From the NCBI GenBank assembly GCA_943370145.1, contig CALRPY020000010.1, positions 33,471 through 97,470 on the forward strand: a stretch of 64,000 nt of DNA, written 5' to 3'. The position numbers and the translations under genes are program-made. Each line of letters starts with the position of its first letter. Position 1 is the first letter of the stretch. Shown here in pieces: positions 1 to 8,146 of the stretch. Source of the stretch: Ga0077536 sp943370145. Its GTDB lineage: Bacteria; Pseudomonadota; Gammaproteobacteria; Ga0077536. A model generated the notes under the pieces. That model did not search any database. It was not told where the DNA came from and saw only the letters and a program-made list of their open reading frames with translations.

Positions 1-996
1 CGGCGAGGTCAGGCAGGCGGCGCGCGCCATCGCGGGCGCCGGCGCCTCGCGGCAGTAGAGGAACAGCAGCACCGCCTCGCGCCCGAGATCGCGCCGCCAG
101 CGTTCGCTGGGCAGGCCCGACAGGGGAAGCCCGGCGCGCGTGAAGACCTCCTCCACCGCGAGGCTGTAGACATAGTCGTCCGGCAGCAGCAGCGCGAAGT
201 CGCGCGGCGCGAGCCCGGGGTCTTCCGCGAGCCCGCGCTGGATCATGCCGGCCGCGAGTTCGACTTCCTCGAGGTAATCGCGGCAGCCCAGCCACTGGAC
301 CGAGGCATCCGGCGCGACAGCGCCTTGCCGCGGCTCGAACAGGCCGCGCTGCAGGCTGCCAAGGGCGCAGTGCCCGGCCGCCCGTGGGGCTCCGCCAGCC
401 AGCCGCGCGAGCCGCGCAAGGTGGGCGGGATCCGGCGGCGCTGCGGCCAGTTCATTGAGCCGGTCGACCAGCCGCTGGGCGGCCGGTGCAAGCTCGGGGA
501 AGCCCGCGCACTGCGCCACGCGAACATGGCGCGCGGCGCACGCGGGGTCCGCGGCCAGCACCCGGCGCAGGAGCGCGAGCGGGTCCGGCAGCGCATCGCC
601 CAGCGCGGCGTCGAGCCGGCGGAGATCGGCATAGCGTGCCGCGACCCGCGCCGGGCAGGTCGCGTCCGCCGCGAGCGCCGGCAGCGGCAGCAGCGTGTTC
701 GCCGCCTTCAGCTCGACGTAGGCCGCGGCAACCGCCTGCGCCGTCTCGCGCGGCGCCACGTCGAGACTCCGACGCCAGAAGGCATCGTCCACCTGCGCGA
801 GCGCGTCGTCCAACGCCTGCGACCAGTCCTCCGTATCACGCGTGGGCAGCAAGGCACTGGCCGCGAGCTCGAGCAGCTCGCGCCAGGTGCCGACGACAAC
901 CCCGTCACAGCCCCCGGATTCCGCCAGCTGACGGCGCAGACGACGCGCCGAGGCGCTGTCCGGCACGAGCAGGAAATCGATGAGGGGCGGGTTCAC
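1..996 (-). CDS. AddB-like helicase-nuclease, N-terminal part (runs off the left edge)
   Basis: An uninterrupted frame of 332 codons runs from a GTG at 994-996 to the window edge. It is not a simple ATG-started frame, so it is easy to miss. The protein begins NPPLIDFLLVPDSASARRL, continues with a VVVGTWRELLELAAS stretch, and later has FALLLPDDYVYSLAVEEVF followed by LPLSGLPSERWRRDLGREAV. This pattern resembles the inactivated helicase half of AddB-type proteins that carry a C-terminal PD-(D/E)XK nuclease. The nuclease part, with its cysteines and catalytic residues, would lie outside the window. A UvrD-like partner gene would be expected next to it. A weak GGGA element precedes the GTG. The family assignment is by overall look, not by a decisive motif. 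Confidence 0.55.
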   Translation of the reverse strand, partial: MNPPLIDFLLVPDSASARRLRRQLAESGGCDGVVVGTWRELLELAASALLPTRDTEDWSQALDDALAQVDDAFWRRSLDVAPRETAQAVAAAYVELKAANTLLPLPALAADATCPARVAARYADLRRLDAALGDALPDPLALLRRVLAADPACAARHVRVAQCAGFPELAPAAQRLVDRLNELAAAPPDPAHLARLARLAGGAPRAAGHCALGSLQRGLFEPRQGAVAPDASVQWLGCRDYLEEVELAAGMIQRGLAEDPGLAPRDFALLLPDDYVYSLAVEEVFTRAGLPLSGLPSERWRRDLGREAVLLFLYCREAPAPAMARAACLTSP

Positions 997-1120
997 GCAG
1001 GATGCTTCCCTGGATGCTTCGCAAAAGGGGTTTCGGCACACGGCGGCGCCAGGCTCGATAGATAACGCCGACAGCCCAGCCTGCGAACCCTCCAAGTGAG
1101 GGAAGCCGCCCGCGAGGGGA

Positions 1121-1178
1121 CAAAAAGGGGACGGATTTATTTACGGAATGTCCCGTAAATAAATCCGTCCCCTTTTTG
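1121..1178. repeat. REP-like palindrome, family A (GGGGACGGATTTATTT type)
   Basis: Two 26-bp arms (1121-1146 and 1153-1178) are perfect inverted copies around a 6-base loop. The arm core is GGGGACGGATTTATTT. This is the first of about ten family A copies in the window, all ending in runs of T or A like the palindromes that RAYT transposases recognise. It lies between the AddB-like gene and the next ORF and could also act as a terminator. Confidence 0.9.
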
Positions 1179-1194
1179 TATTTCTTTTTGGCCT

Positions 1195-1608
1195 ATGCTG
1201 GCGGCCTCGCACGTGAACACCGTTTATTCGACCAGGAGAATTCCCATCGACATCAAGGATAAAGCGTCCAAGAAATTCAGCATCGGCCTGAGCGTGACCC
1301 ACGTCTACGGCATCGAGGTCATGGCGGACACTCACGACCAGGCACTGCTCAAGATGGACGACTGGCTGCGCGGCAACCTGCCGGCCAACGCGATGAAGGC
1401 GAAGATTCGCAGCTCCAACGTGGATGTCATCGGTCTTGGCGCCGTGGCCTATGGCCGGATTTCCGAGGTGGGCGAACTCTCCGCGAGCACGCGGGAGGAA
1501 ATCGCGGCGCGGGGCAAACTGCCCGAGATCAGCCTGCACCACCTGCTGCCGCTGCCGCCGACCAGCCTTGCTGTGGAAGGCGGAACGGAAGAAGCCGGAA
1601 AATCGTGA
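1195..1608 (+). CDS. Hypothetical protein
   Basis: A 137-residue frame with no family I recognise. The middle (KKFSIGLSVTHVYGIEVMAD) and the even spread of charged residues look like a real soluble protein, and the tail is proline-rich (HHLLPLPPT). The start is uncertain. The ATG at 1195 has no Shine-Dalgarno. A good AGGAGA at 1232-1237 instead stands about six bases before an ATC codon (1244) in the same frame, as if an ATG there had mutated. The GTG at 1213 and the ATG at 1321 are other options. It sits just after a family A palindrome, with no operon partner. Confidence 0.45.
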   Translation: MLAASHVNTVYSTRRIPIDIKDKASKKFSIGLSVTHVYGIEVMADTHDQALLKMDDWLRGNLPANAMKAKIRSSNVDVIGLGAVAYGRISEVGELSASTREEIAARGKLPEISLHHLLPLPPTSLAVEGGTEEAGKS

Positions 1609-1621
1609 CGGGTTGAATCCC

Positions 1622-1695
1622 CTGTACGCGGCCGCCGGCCCGGGCAAGGCGCGATGCACCTCGTCGGGCGGGTTGCGAATAGCGCGCGAGGTCAC
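1622..1695 (-). pseudogene. Fragment of a FitA/VapB-type antitoxin
   Basis: Reading from GTG (1693-1695) on the minus strand gives VTSRAIRNPPDEVHRALPG. This aligns with the start of the intact antitoxin 1 kb away (MATLTIRNLPDEIHRALRA). After about 20 residues the similarity stops in low-complexity sequence. The ribbon-helix-helix strand and first helix are therefore present, and the rest is lost. It is a broken second copy, flanked by a family B repeat. Confidence 0.5.
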
Positions 1696-1706
1696 GAACT
1701 TGGAAC

Positions 1707-1742
1707 GTAGGTTGCGCTGCCGCAGGAAGCGCAACATTCGGC
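1707..1742. repeat. Palindromic repeat, family B
   Basis: GTTGCGCT (1711-1718) pairs with AGCGCAAC (1728-1735) around GCCGCAGGA. The same design, a GTAG lead, an 8-base arm, an (R)CGCAGGA-like loop and the complementary arm, recurs at 2184, 34610, 34661 and in decayed form at 36248. Confidence 0.7.
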
Positions 1743-1779
1743 ACCAACTGCGGCAGTGCCGCGCGACGGCACTGCCTGC

Positions 1780-1973
1780 TCAATCCACCGTCGCGAGCCC
1801 CTTGTCGTCCCAGCGCAACCCGAGCGCATCGGCAACCTGCTGGTGGAAGCGCTCGTCGGCCGGCCAGAAGTAGTGGTCCTCACCCACCCCAACCACTTCG
1901 CCGCGCGGTGGCGCGACGCGTGGCAGATCTCGTGCACTTCTTCGGGCGTGGGGTTCTTGCGGACATCCTGCAT
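1780..1973 (-). pseudogene. Small hypothetical gene with a frameshift
   Basis: From ATG 1971-1973 the minus strand reads MQDVRKNPTPEEVHEICHA and continues to a WLG motif near 1885. There the sensible sequence moves to another frame, which continues VGEDHYFWPADERFHQQVAD and ends with WDDKGLATVD and TGA at 1780. The span is not a multiple of three, so one indel separates the halves. Joined, they would make a protein of about 64 residues that I cannot assign. The gene lies among antitoxin remnants and may be part of an old toxin-antitoxin cluster. A sequencing error could also explain the shift. No gene is visible from here to 2267. Confidence 0.4.
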
Positions 1974-2183
1974 GCCGCAATCACTGCCTGGTCTGGACAT
2001 ACACTCGAATCCTCAAATCAGCATTCCCGTCGCATCGGCTTCACTTTATTTTCGCCATGGACGAGAACACACGCCCGCTTCCGCTTGCACAGTCCGGGAT
2101 AAGTCCATGAGGTCATTCATGAACCCAGCCAACCTCCTGCACCCGGCGTGCGCCGCCCTCGAATCCGGCGCGGAAGCGAGCCC

Positions 2184-2212
2184 GTAGCTTGGGCTGCCGC
2201 AGGAAGCCCAAC
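2184..2212. repeat. Palindromic repeat, family B
   Basis: TTGGGCT and AGCCCAA pair around GCCGCAGGA, with a GTAGC lead. It is the same design as the copy at 1707, with compensating changes in both arms, so the stem rather than the exact sequence is kept. Confidence 0.7.
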
Positions 2213-2266
2213 GCGGGCCACCACAGACACTCCCTGCTTCAGCCAACCATCCCAGCCCTCACGGTT

Positions 2267-2701
2267 TCAAGCAGCACCGCGCGCTCGTCCCTCGTGCCAA
2301 GGGTCGATCACAGACACGCCTGCCGCGTCGAAAGGCAGCTTGTCACGGGTGGCCACGGTCATGCCGTTGACCGTGGCAATGGCGGCGATGTAGCCATGAG
2401 CCAAGCCAATGGCGAACCCAGAGCGTTGCGCCTTCGACATCAAGTCGGCGTAGGCCCGGGTAGCGGCAAGTTCGAAGGGCAGAATTCGGCCGGCAAACGC
2501 GGGCAGCACCTGCGCTTCCAGGCGATCGCGCAGGCTGTTGCGTCGCTTGCCCGCCGGTAGCCGCACCACGCCGTGACGAAGTTCGGTCGCGGCCACAACG
2601 GAAAGGTACGCGTTTTAGAGCAGCTGAAGCTCCAGCCATTCCGCCACGCGGAGCTCGGGCAAGGTGCGCAGCGGCTCGGAGACGACGTTCGTATCAATCA
2701 G
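2267..2701 (-). pseudogene. VapC/FitB-type PIN toxin with an internal stop
   Basis: The frame directly follows the antitoxin gene. It carries the PIN signature DTNVVSEPL (catalytic Asp at 2693-2695), then RVAEWLELQLL, a TAA stop at 2615-2617, and in the same frame NAYLSVVAATELRHG and the C-terminal part ending FDAAGVSVIDPW. PIN toxins of this group cleave RNA using acidic residues spread along the chain, so the stop should abolish activity. The first candidate start is a CTG overlapping the antitoxin stop, as no ATG, GTG or TTG is in frame. The antitoxin frame is intact. A sequencing error at the stop codon cannot be excluded. Confidence 0.7.
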
Positions 2702-2955
2702 GTTGATTCGAAAATTATCTCACGCGGCGCGGTCCGGTCACGCTGATTGATCAGGTCGATTTCCTCATCCGTCAGCCGCACCTGCCGGCCGATATCGACG
2801 AGCAGCGAACCCAAGCTGAGGCGCCCGCCAGGCTTGACGGCTTCCTCGAGAATCGCGCGCACCTCGTCTTCGATACTGCGATTGTGCGAGGCCGCCAGCG
2901 CGCGCAAGGCGCGATGGATCTCGTCGGGCAGATTGCGGATGGTAAGCGTGGCCAT
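2698..2955 (-). CDS. FitA/VapB-like ribbon-helix-helix antitoxin
   Basis: An 85-residue protein starting MATLTIRNLPDEIHRALRAL, the typical ribbon-helix-helix DNA-binding strand and first helix of FitA-type antitoxins. It continues HNRSIEDEVRAILEEAV and a C-terminal toxin-binding tail. AAGGAG stands well placed before the ATG at 2953-2955, which decides the start over longer frames. It would bind its own promoter and neutralise the PIN toxin encoded immediately downstream. That toxin carries a nonsense codon, so this looks like a relic antitoxin, or an active repressor without a toxin. Confidence 0.85.
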   Translation of the reverse strand: MATLTIRNLPDEIHRALRALAASHNRSIEDEVRAILEEAVKPGGRLSLGSLLVDIGRQVRLTDEEIDLINQRDRTAPREIIFEST

Positions 2956-3037
2956 GACGTCACTCCTTGAATCTGCGCTTAACGCAAATTCTTCCGGAAA
3001 CGCACTCGTTTTGCCAGGCAAGGCGGCCCACCGCCAC

Positions 3038-3250
3038 TCAGGCCGCGACCTCCACGTCCGCCACCCGGATCGACGGCGGCGGCACCGGCAGGCCATCCTC
3101 GCGCAGGCCATCGATGTGAAACCGGATCGCCTCGCGGATCTCGCTCACCACCTCGTCGACCGTGGCGCCGGTGGCGACGCAGCCGGGAAGGTCCGGGACC
3201 CACGCGGAGAGATTGCCTTCAGCTTGTTCGATGACGACTGCGTAACGCAT
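3038..3250 (-). CDS. hicB: HicB-like antitoxin, orphan
   Basis: A 70-residue protein, MRYAVVIEQAEGNLSAWVPD then LPGCVATGATVDEVVSEIRE and FHIDGLREDGLPVPPP. This is the HicB fold: a degenerate RNase H-like strand set with the LPGC and DGLPxPPP signatures. HicB normally neutralises HicA, a small mRNA interferase encoded next to it. No HicA frame fits in the 82-base gap downstream or in the 12-base gap upstream, so it is an orphan. There is no C-terminal DNA-binding domain. It shares strand and spacing with the MNT gene. Confidence 0.85.
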   Translation of the reverse strand: MRYAVVIEQAEGNLSAWVPDLPGCVATGATVDEVVSEIREAIRFHIDGLREDGLPVPPPSIRVADVEVAA

Positions 3251-3262
3251 GGGGTCCTCCCG

Positions 3263-3664
3263 TCACTGGGTTGAACGTGTTCGAAGGTTATGCCACGCGT
3301 GAAACGACGCACGCGCTCGGCGGCCACCGGGGGTTCCCCCAACAGCTTGCGGCTGTGAGGATGCATAGACCGCCTGCCTCTCGGCTTCGACCCTGGCGCG
3401 AAAATACGGGTTGGCGAGATTCGCCTCGGTGATGAGGTCAACCGGCCTGCCGAATAGCGCTTCGAGGTCCTGCTTCAGGGAGGAAAAGGCGTCTGCATAA
3501 CGGGCCGGGGGAAGGTCTTCGAACTCGACGAAAAAGTCCAGATCGCTCGCGGAAGGGTCGAATTCCCCGCGTGCGACGGAGCCGAAAACGTCCAGCCGCC
3601 GCGCACCCGCGCGCCGGCACAATTCCGCGAGCTCGGCCAGGTGTTCCTCGATGACTTTTTCCAT
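3263..3664 (-). CDS. MNT-type nucleotidyltransferase (MntA-like), partner missing
   Basis: Starting at MEKVIEEHLAEL, the protein has the minimal nucleotidyltransferase motif GSVARGEF followed by SDLDFFVEF (about residues 28-50), which binds the metal and NTP. It then has ALFGRPVDLITEANLANPYF, as in MntA antitoxins. MntA proteins modify and silence a HEPN ribonuclease encoded next door. No HEPN frame is present here, and HicB begins 12 bases after the stop. After AERQAVYAS the frame continues about 30 residues of proline- and arginine-rich sequence that does not look native, so the end may have been altered when the partner was lost. Confidence 0.75.
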   Translation of the reverse strand: MEKVIEEHLAELAELCRRAGARRLDVFGSVARGEFDPSASDLDFFVEFEDLPPARYADAFSSLKQDLEALFGRPVDLITEANLANPYFRARVEAERQAVYASSQPQAVGGTPGGRRARASFHAWHNLRTRSTQ

Positions 3665-3846
3665 GCCGATCTCCGAAGCGACGCATGCCGCCACCGTAGC
3701 TCCCATGCCTGGCCGCAAGCGGTGTCCGGTGCGAGACCCGGGCTGACTCGCAAGGTGCGTAAAGCGTCGAAGCCTAGACTATCACTGCGTGCACCAACCA
3801 GCCCTACGCATTGCCACCACCCGCCCCGCCTGCGTATGTTCTACCC

Positions 3847-4473
3847 ATGAGCGTCTTCACCGATATCGACCCCAGTTACTGGGTCGCCAGCAACGACCTC
3901 GCCTTCGCAATCCGCGACCGCTACCCCGTGAGCCCCGGCCATACGCTGGTGATCACGAAACGCGAAGCCCCCACCTGGTTCGACGCCACGCCCGAGCAGC
4001 AACGTGCGGTGATGGCGCTGGTGGACGAAGTGAAGGAGGCGATCGATCGCGAGTTCGCGCCGGCCGGCTACAACGTCGGCTTCAACGCCGGCAAGGCGGC
4101 GGGGCAGACGGTGATGCACCTGCACGTGCACGTGATCCCGCGCTACGCGGGTGACATGGATGATCCGCGCGGTGGGGTTCGCCACGCCATTCCCGCCAAG
4201 GGCAATTACCTTGCAGCTGCCGAGCCGCTCGCGACCGGCGGCGGCACGGCTCTCTTCCTGAGCCACCTCGCGCCGCATTTGAGAAGCGAGCAGGCCATCG
4301 ATATTCCCGCCGCTTTCAATGTCCTCCTCTCGATCGTCAGGCTCGGAGCTGTCGCACGCGTTTTTTTACTCGCAAGACTATCGCATAGACCTACGATGCT
4401 TTTTTCCAAGGAAAACCAAAGATTTCTTTCCCGAAAATATGCTCGAGCCGCTGCACAGGCGGCAAAGTCATGA
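3847..4473 (+). CDS. HIT-domain protein, probably the N-terminal stump of a HIT-PLD-helicase
   Basis: The first about 125 residues are a HIT domain: SPGHTLVITKR, then GYNVGFNAGKAAGQ and the triad motif HLHVHVIPRY. The next stretch, PLATGGGTALFLSHLAPHL, resembles the beginning of the phospholipase-D-like domain that follows HIT in long HIT-PLD-DEAD helicase proteins. After AIDIPAAFN (about 4318) similarity ends and the sequence becomes AT-rich. The remaining roughly 50 residues look like accidental coding. The stop overlaps the next start (ATGA). I read this as a host gene cut by the island, with its remaining HIT domain possibly still folded. Its left side has host-like GC. Confidence 0.65.
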   Translation: MSVFTDIDPSYWVASNDLAFAIRDRYPVSPGHTLVITKREAPTWFDATPEQQRAVMALVDEVKEAIDREFAPAGYNVGFNAGKAAGQTVMHLHVHVIPRYAGDMDDPRGGVRHAIPAKGNYLAAAEPLATGGGTALFLSHLAPHLRSEQAIDIPAAFNVLLSIVRLGAVARVFLLARLSHRPTMLFSKENQRFLSRKYARAAAQAAKS

Positions 4474-5600
4474 TTGCCAGTTTGCCTCCGGGCGGAGTGG
4501 AAGGTGCTGATGTCACGCTTTTGGTATCAAGCATCGAAAATGCGACCAATAGCTACAAACATGTGTTCCTCCGAGCCTTGCTTAACTGTATTCAAAGGGG
4601 AAAAGGACCTAGGGTCACTTTCCAAGATCTCTTCATCCTCATGCTCGAAGGAGCGCTGTGGCCAGCGATGCACTACCGCCTGAACCTGGGCGCAAGCGAT
4701 CTGATTGCAGCTCGTCTTTCGGATCTGGTAGAGAAGCGTGGTGAGGGGCGCAGTACTGTCGCGCTTTCACAAGTGCTCGCTGATGCGCCTTTCAACCTCG
4801 AATGGGAAAGAACTCGGGGTCTGCTGCGCTATGTGCCACAGCGTCTTTTGACACCCTGGTTTGCAGGCGAACTAAAGGGAGTTGGTGACCACCGCCGGGA
4901 CGGCTTGATTGTCCAGAAAAGCCGCGACACTTTTGACGCAGTACACCCTTTGTATCGGATACTCGATGACGGTACCGAGCTGCATCCGGTATGGATGGAC
5001 TATTTCAGTTCAAATCTAGAGCTCGTTCGCGGATGGAGCGATGCCCAATGGCTGCGCTATCTCAGTACGCGTAACCCGCACGTCCCAGCTCTTGTTGACA
5101 AGATTGATGCCCCGCCCACCCAACGTTCAATGACTCGGCAAAGACAGCTCTGGGCGGGCCTCCTTGCGCATCGCCGGCTCGCCTGCATCTATACCGGCGT
5201 TCCAATTTCATGCGCGGGATTCGTGCTTGACCACTTTCTGCCGCGAGCCTTTGTTGCCCACGATCGAATATGGAACCTCACGCCGGTTCATACGGCAGTC
5301 AACGCTCAGAAGTCCGACCGCTTGCCGGCGAATGAATTCGTAGAGCGGCTTGCCGACCAGCACGCTGTGCTCACCGCCTTCGCTCGTGACCATACCGATT
5401 TCGCGTCGCAATTACACTGGAAACGTGGCCTAGACGAGTACGAGGTCGACTTGAAGCTTGGGCAAGATGACCTACTGGACGCCAAGAATTTGAGACGGGC
5501 TTATGCAGAGACATTTGCCCCACTTACGGGTATCGCGCGACGGATGGGATTTCAGGGCGATTGGAAGCCCGAAGTGCTCTACAGCGCCAAATTTCCATGA
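4470..5600 (+). CDS. HNH-type endonuclease-like protein linked to the dnd locus
   Basis: A 376-residue protein. Near residues 240-290 it has YTGVPISCAGFVLDHFLPRA followed by IWNLTPVHTAVNAQKSDRLP. This is an HNH-like core (Asp-His, then Asn, Asn and Lys), with the usual first zinc knuckle largely missing. The N-terminal two thirds (LFILMLEGALWPAMHYRLNL) are not recognised. The stop overlaps the next gene (ATGA), so it is translated together with the Dnd-associated methyltransferase. A nuclease acting in the phosphorothioation system, perhaps as restriction partner, is a plausible role but is inferred from position only. The base composition is lower in GC than the left flank. Confidence 0.6.
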   Translation: MIASLPPGGVEGADVTLLVSSIENATNSYKHVFLRALLNCIQRGKGPRVTFQDLFILMLEGALWPAMHYRLNLGASDLIAARLSDLVEKRGEGRSTVALSQVLADAPFNLEWERTRGLLRYVPQRLLTPWFAGELKGVGDHRRDGLIVQKSRDTFDAVHPLYRILDDGTELHPVWMDYFSSNLELVRGWSDAQWLRYLSTRNPHVPALVDKIDAPPTQRSMTRQRQLWAGLLAHRRLACIYTGVPISCAGFVLDHFLPRAFVAHDRIWNLTPVHTAVNAQKSDRLPANEFVERLADQHAVLTAFARDHTDFASQLHWKRGLDEYEVDLKLGQDDLLDAKNLRRAYAETFAPLTGIARRMGFQGDWKPEVLYSAKFP

Positions 5601-8146
5601 CCGAGGGGAAGCGCGTCGCCGGCAAGATTTATGCCCACCTCGAACTCGTCCCAGAGCTCGATCCATCACTCCGCGAACTCGTCGAAGAGGCGCGCCGCAG
5701 CCTCCCTTCGCCGGGGCTCGAACGGTCAAACGTCATTCGAATCGACCTCGAGCACCGGGAAGTCGGGTTTCTTGCTTATGCCGGCTTCTTCGATGAGGCT
5801 TTTCCAGCCCTACAGGAAAGCTGGAAGGTCCGCACCGATACGGGCCATGTTGTATACCGCACGTATGCAGGCTCGCTGAATCCCCCTATCTTGCATCGGA
5901 AGGAGCAGATGCTGCCCGCAGGGCACCCAGCCATACCGTGTTTCACCGCGCTCACATCGGCGGCGGAGCAGGTGGGTCTCTTCAACGACACAACCCGCAT
6001 CGGGCTCAAACAACAGTGGGAAGCGCTGCTAGGGAGGTCCGGCCTAGCTGTCATCGCCCACGAACTTGTCCCGCTGGCTAATGACCTTGGATGCGATGCA
6101 CCGGCTTCGAACTCACCCGTTAGCTCAATCGCACGTCACCTAACTGCCCTCTCGCGCAGTTATTTGTCGGTACCGGTCCAGAGCCTGATTCGTCATGGCT
6201 TGCTGAAACCGGGTGTTAGTCTTTTCGACTACGGCTGCGGCAAGGGCGACGACGTACGCAACCTCCAGGGGCTTGGCTATATGGCTGCAGGCTGGGACCC
6301 GCACTACTGTCCCGACAACCCGCAAAAGACGGCCGACGTCGTCAACCTGGGATTTGTCATCAATGTCATCGAGCACGTGGAAGAGCGCATCCAGGCCATT
6401 GAGCGTGCCTTTTTGTTAGCAGATCGTGTGCTTGCGGTTGGCGCCTTGACCGGGACTCCGCCCACAACGGGCGTTCGCTACCACGGCGACGGCATAGTCA
6501 CGTCGAGGAATACCTTCCAGAAGTACTACTCGCAGGGCGAACTACTGCAGTTCGTCAGCGCCGTGTTAGATCTCGATGCCCTGCCTGCGGCGCCCGGCGT
6601 GGTCTATGCGTTCAAGGACCGCGCCCTGGAAACGAACTACCTTGTCGGCCGCTACGCCACCAGAGGGCGTGTCGCTCGCGCGCAGCTGCCGGCCATTGCC
6701 CGGTCTAGCGAGACAAGTGTACGTGAACGCGAAGCCCGACGTGAGCTGCCTGCCGAGGTGACGGAGACTCTTACGGGACTCTGGCAGGTTTATCTGGAAC
6801 TCGGCCGACGCCCGGAAATTACGGAAGTCCCTGAGCTAGACCTGCTGCTCAGGCTCTTTCGGAGTCCTGGTCGGGTGTTTCGTTATGTCGAGAGCATCAA
6901 CGACCCGGCGACGCTCCGGCGGTCGGCCGCTACGCGACGAGACGACTTACTGGTGGCCTTGGCACTCCTCTTATTCACGCGCCGAAAGCGGTTCCGAGAC
7001 CTGGATGACCGGCTGCGGCTTGATATCAGGTACTTCTTCGGTAATTACGACAACGCGCAGCGAGAGGCTCTGGAACTCTTGCGAGCGATCAGCGACGCTC
7101 CTCGCCTCTTGGCGGAGCGCGACGTTGCTGCAGCGGCAGGGCTGGGTCAAGTGGACCATGAGGGACATCTGCAGCTGCATTCAGGTCTAATTGGCCGCCT
7201 GCCGGCACTACTCCGCGTCTACGCAGGCGCCGCGACAGCGGCCTACGGCGACCTGGCAAGCACCGACCTCGTGAAGCTGCATGTCGGTACCGGCAAGGTC
7301 ACGCTCATGGGCTTTGATGACTTCGTGGAATCGCCGCTACCCAGGATGCGTGAGCGGGTTAAAGTAAGCCTCAAGGAGCAGACCTTTGAGCTTTTCGAGT
7401 ATGGAGAGCGGTTTGAAAAACCGTACTTGTACTGCAAATCGCGCTATATCGACGAGGAGTTCCCGAACTATCCGGAACAGCTGGCCTTTGACGAGCAGTT
7501 CGAAGCATTGGGCATCCTTGGGGACTCCGTCTACGGCCCCAGCCCCTCAGAGTTGGCCGCGGTACTGGAGACTAAGCGCTGGGCGATTGATGGCTACCGA
7601 CTCATCCGGTCGCAGCGAATCCCTGAGCTCGACGAAAAATGCGGGCAGTATCTGACTTACCGGCAACTCATCGAGTGCGGGGAGACCTGGGAATCCACAC
7701 ATCTCGATAACCGCCCAAAATCGCCGGACTCCTACACGAACCTTTATGAGCTGGCAGTGAATGTGCTCGACCCCGTGATTGAGTATTTCGGCATGATCAA
7801 GCTGACCTACGGGTTTTGTTCAGCGGGGCTCGCGCGGAAAATAAAGGGACGGGTCGCGCCAAAGCTGGATCAGCATGCAGCGAACGAAGTGAATTCTCGG
7901 GGGCGGTTGTTCTGCGAAAGGGGCGGCGCGGCCGTCGACCTGTTAGTTGAGGACGAAGACATGCGCAGTGTGGCCCACTGGATCGCAGTCAACACCCGCT
8001 TTGATCGACTGTATGTCTATGGCCGCGACCGCCCGATCCACGTGTCTTATGCACCGGAGTCGACGGGCGCCATAGTCGAGATGCGGGCCGACCACATGGG
8101 AAGACGGATTCCCCGCTTGAGCTCCGTCGACGAGCTAGGCCGCTAA
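5597..8146 (+). CDS. DNA phosphorothioation-associated putative methyltransferase
   Basis: An 849-residue protein starting at the ATG overlapping the previous stop (MTEGKRVAGKIYAH). A Rossmann SAM-binding motif, LFDYGCGKGDD, lies at about residues 209-219, followed by AAGWDPHY and NVIEHVEERI. A long C-terminal part has no catalytic motif I know. Length, N-terminal region and context match the methyltransferase family found in many dnd gene clusters. Its substrate is unknown. It converges on dndE with a 12-base overlap. Together with the HNH gene it forms a forward two-gene unit facing the reverse dndBCDE unit. Confidence 0.85.
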   Translation: MTEGKRVAGKIYAHLELVPELDPSLRELVEEARRSLPSPGLERSNVIRIDLEHREVGFLAYAGFFDEAFPALQESWKVRTDTGHVVYRTYAGSLNPPILHRKEQMLPAGHPAIPCFTALTSAAEQVGLFNDTTRIGLKQQWEALLGRSGLAVIAHELVPLANDLGCDAPASNSPVSSIARHLTALSRSYLSVPVQSLIRHGLLKPGVSLFDYGCGKGDDVRNLQGLGYMAAGWDPHYCPDNPQKTADVVNLGFVINVIEHVEERIQAIERAFLLADRVLAVGALTGTPPTTGVRYHGDGIVTSRNTFQKYYSQGELLQFVSAVLDLDALPAAPGVVYAFKDRALETNYLVGRYATRGRVARAQLPAIARSSETSVREREARRELPAEVTETLTGLWQVYLELGRRPEITEVPELDLLLRLFRSPGRVFRYVESINDPATLRRSAATRRDDLLVALALLLFTRRKRFRDLDDRLRLDIRYFFGNYDNAQREALELLRAISDAPRLLAERDVAAAAGLGQVDHEGHLQLHSGLIGRLPALLRVYAGAATAAYGDLASTDLVKLHVGTGKVTLMGFDDFVESPLPRMRERVKVSLKEQTFELFEYGERFEKPYLYCKSRYIDEEFPNYPEQLAFDEQFEALGILGDSVYGPSPSELAAVLETKRWAIDGYRLIRSQRIPELDEKCGQYLTYRQLIECGETWESTHLDNRPKSPDSYTNLYELAVNVLDPVIEYFGMIKLTYGFCSAGLARKIKGRVAPKLDQHAANEVNSRGRLFCERGGAAVDLLVEDEDMRSVAHWIAVNTRFDRLYVYGRDRPIHVSYAPESTGAIVEMRADHMGRRIPRLSSVDELGR

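Noticed and set aside
2440..2697. Reverse frame of 85 codons starting at 2697.
   Set aside because: It is a shifted-frame shadow of the PIN toxin, whose true frame contains DTNVVSEPL.
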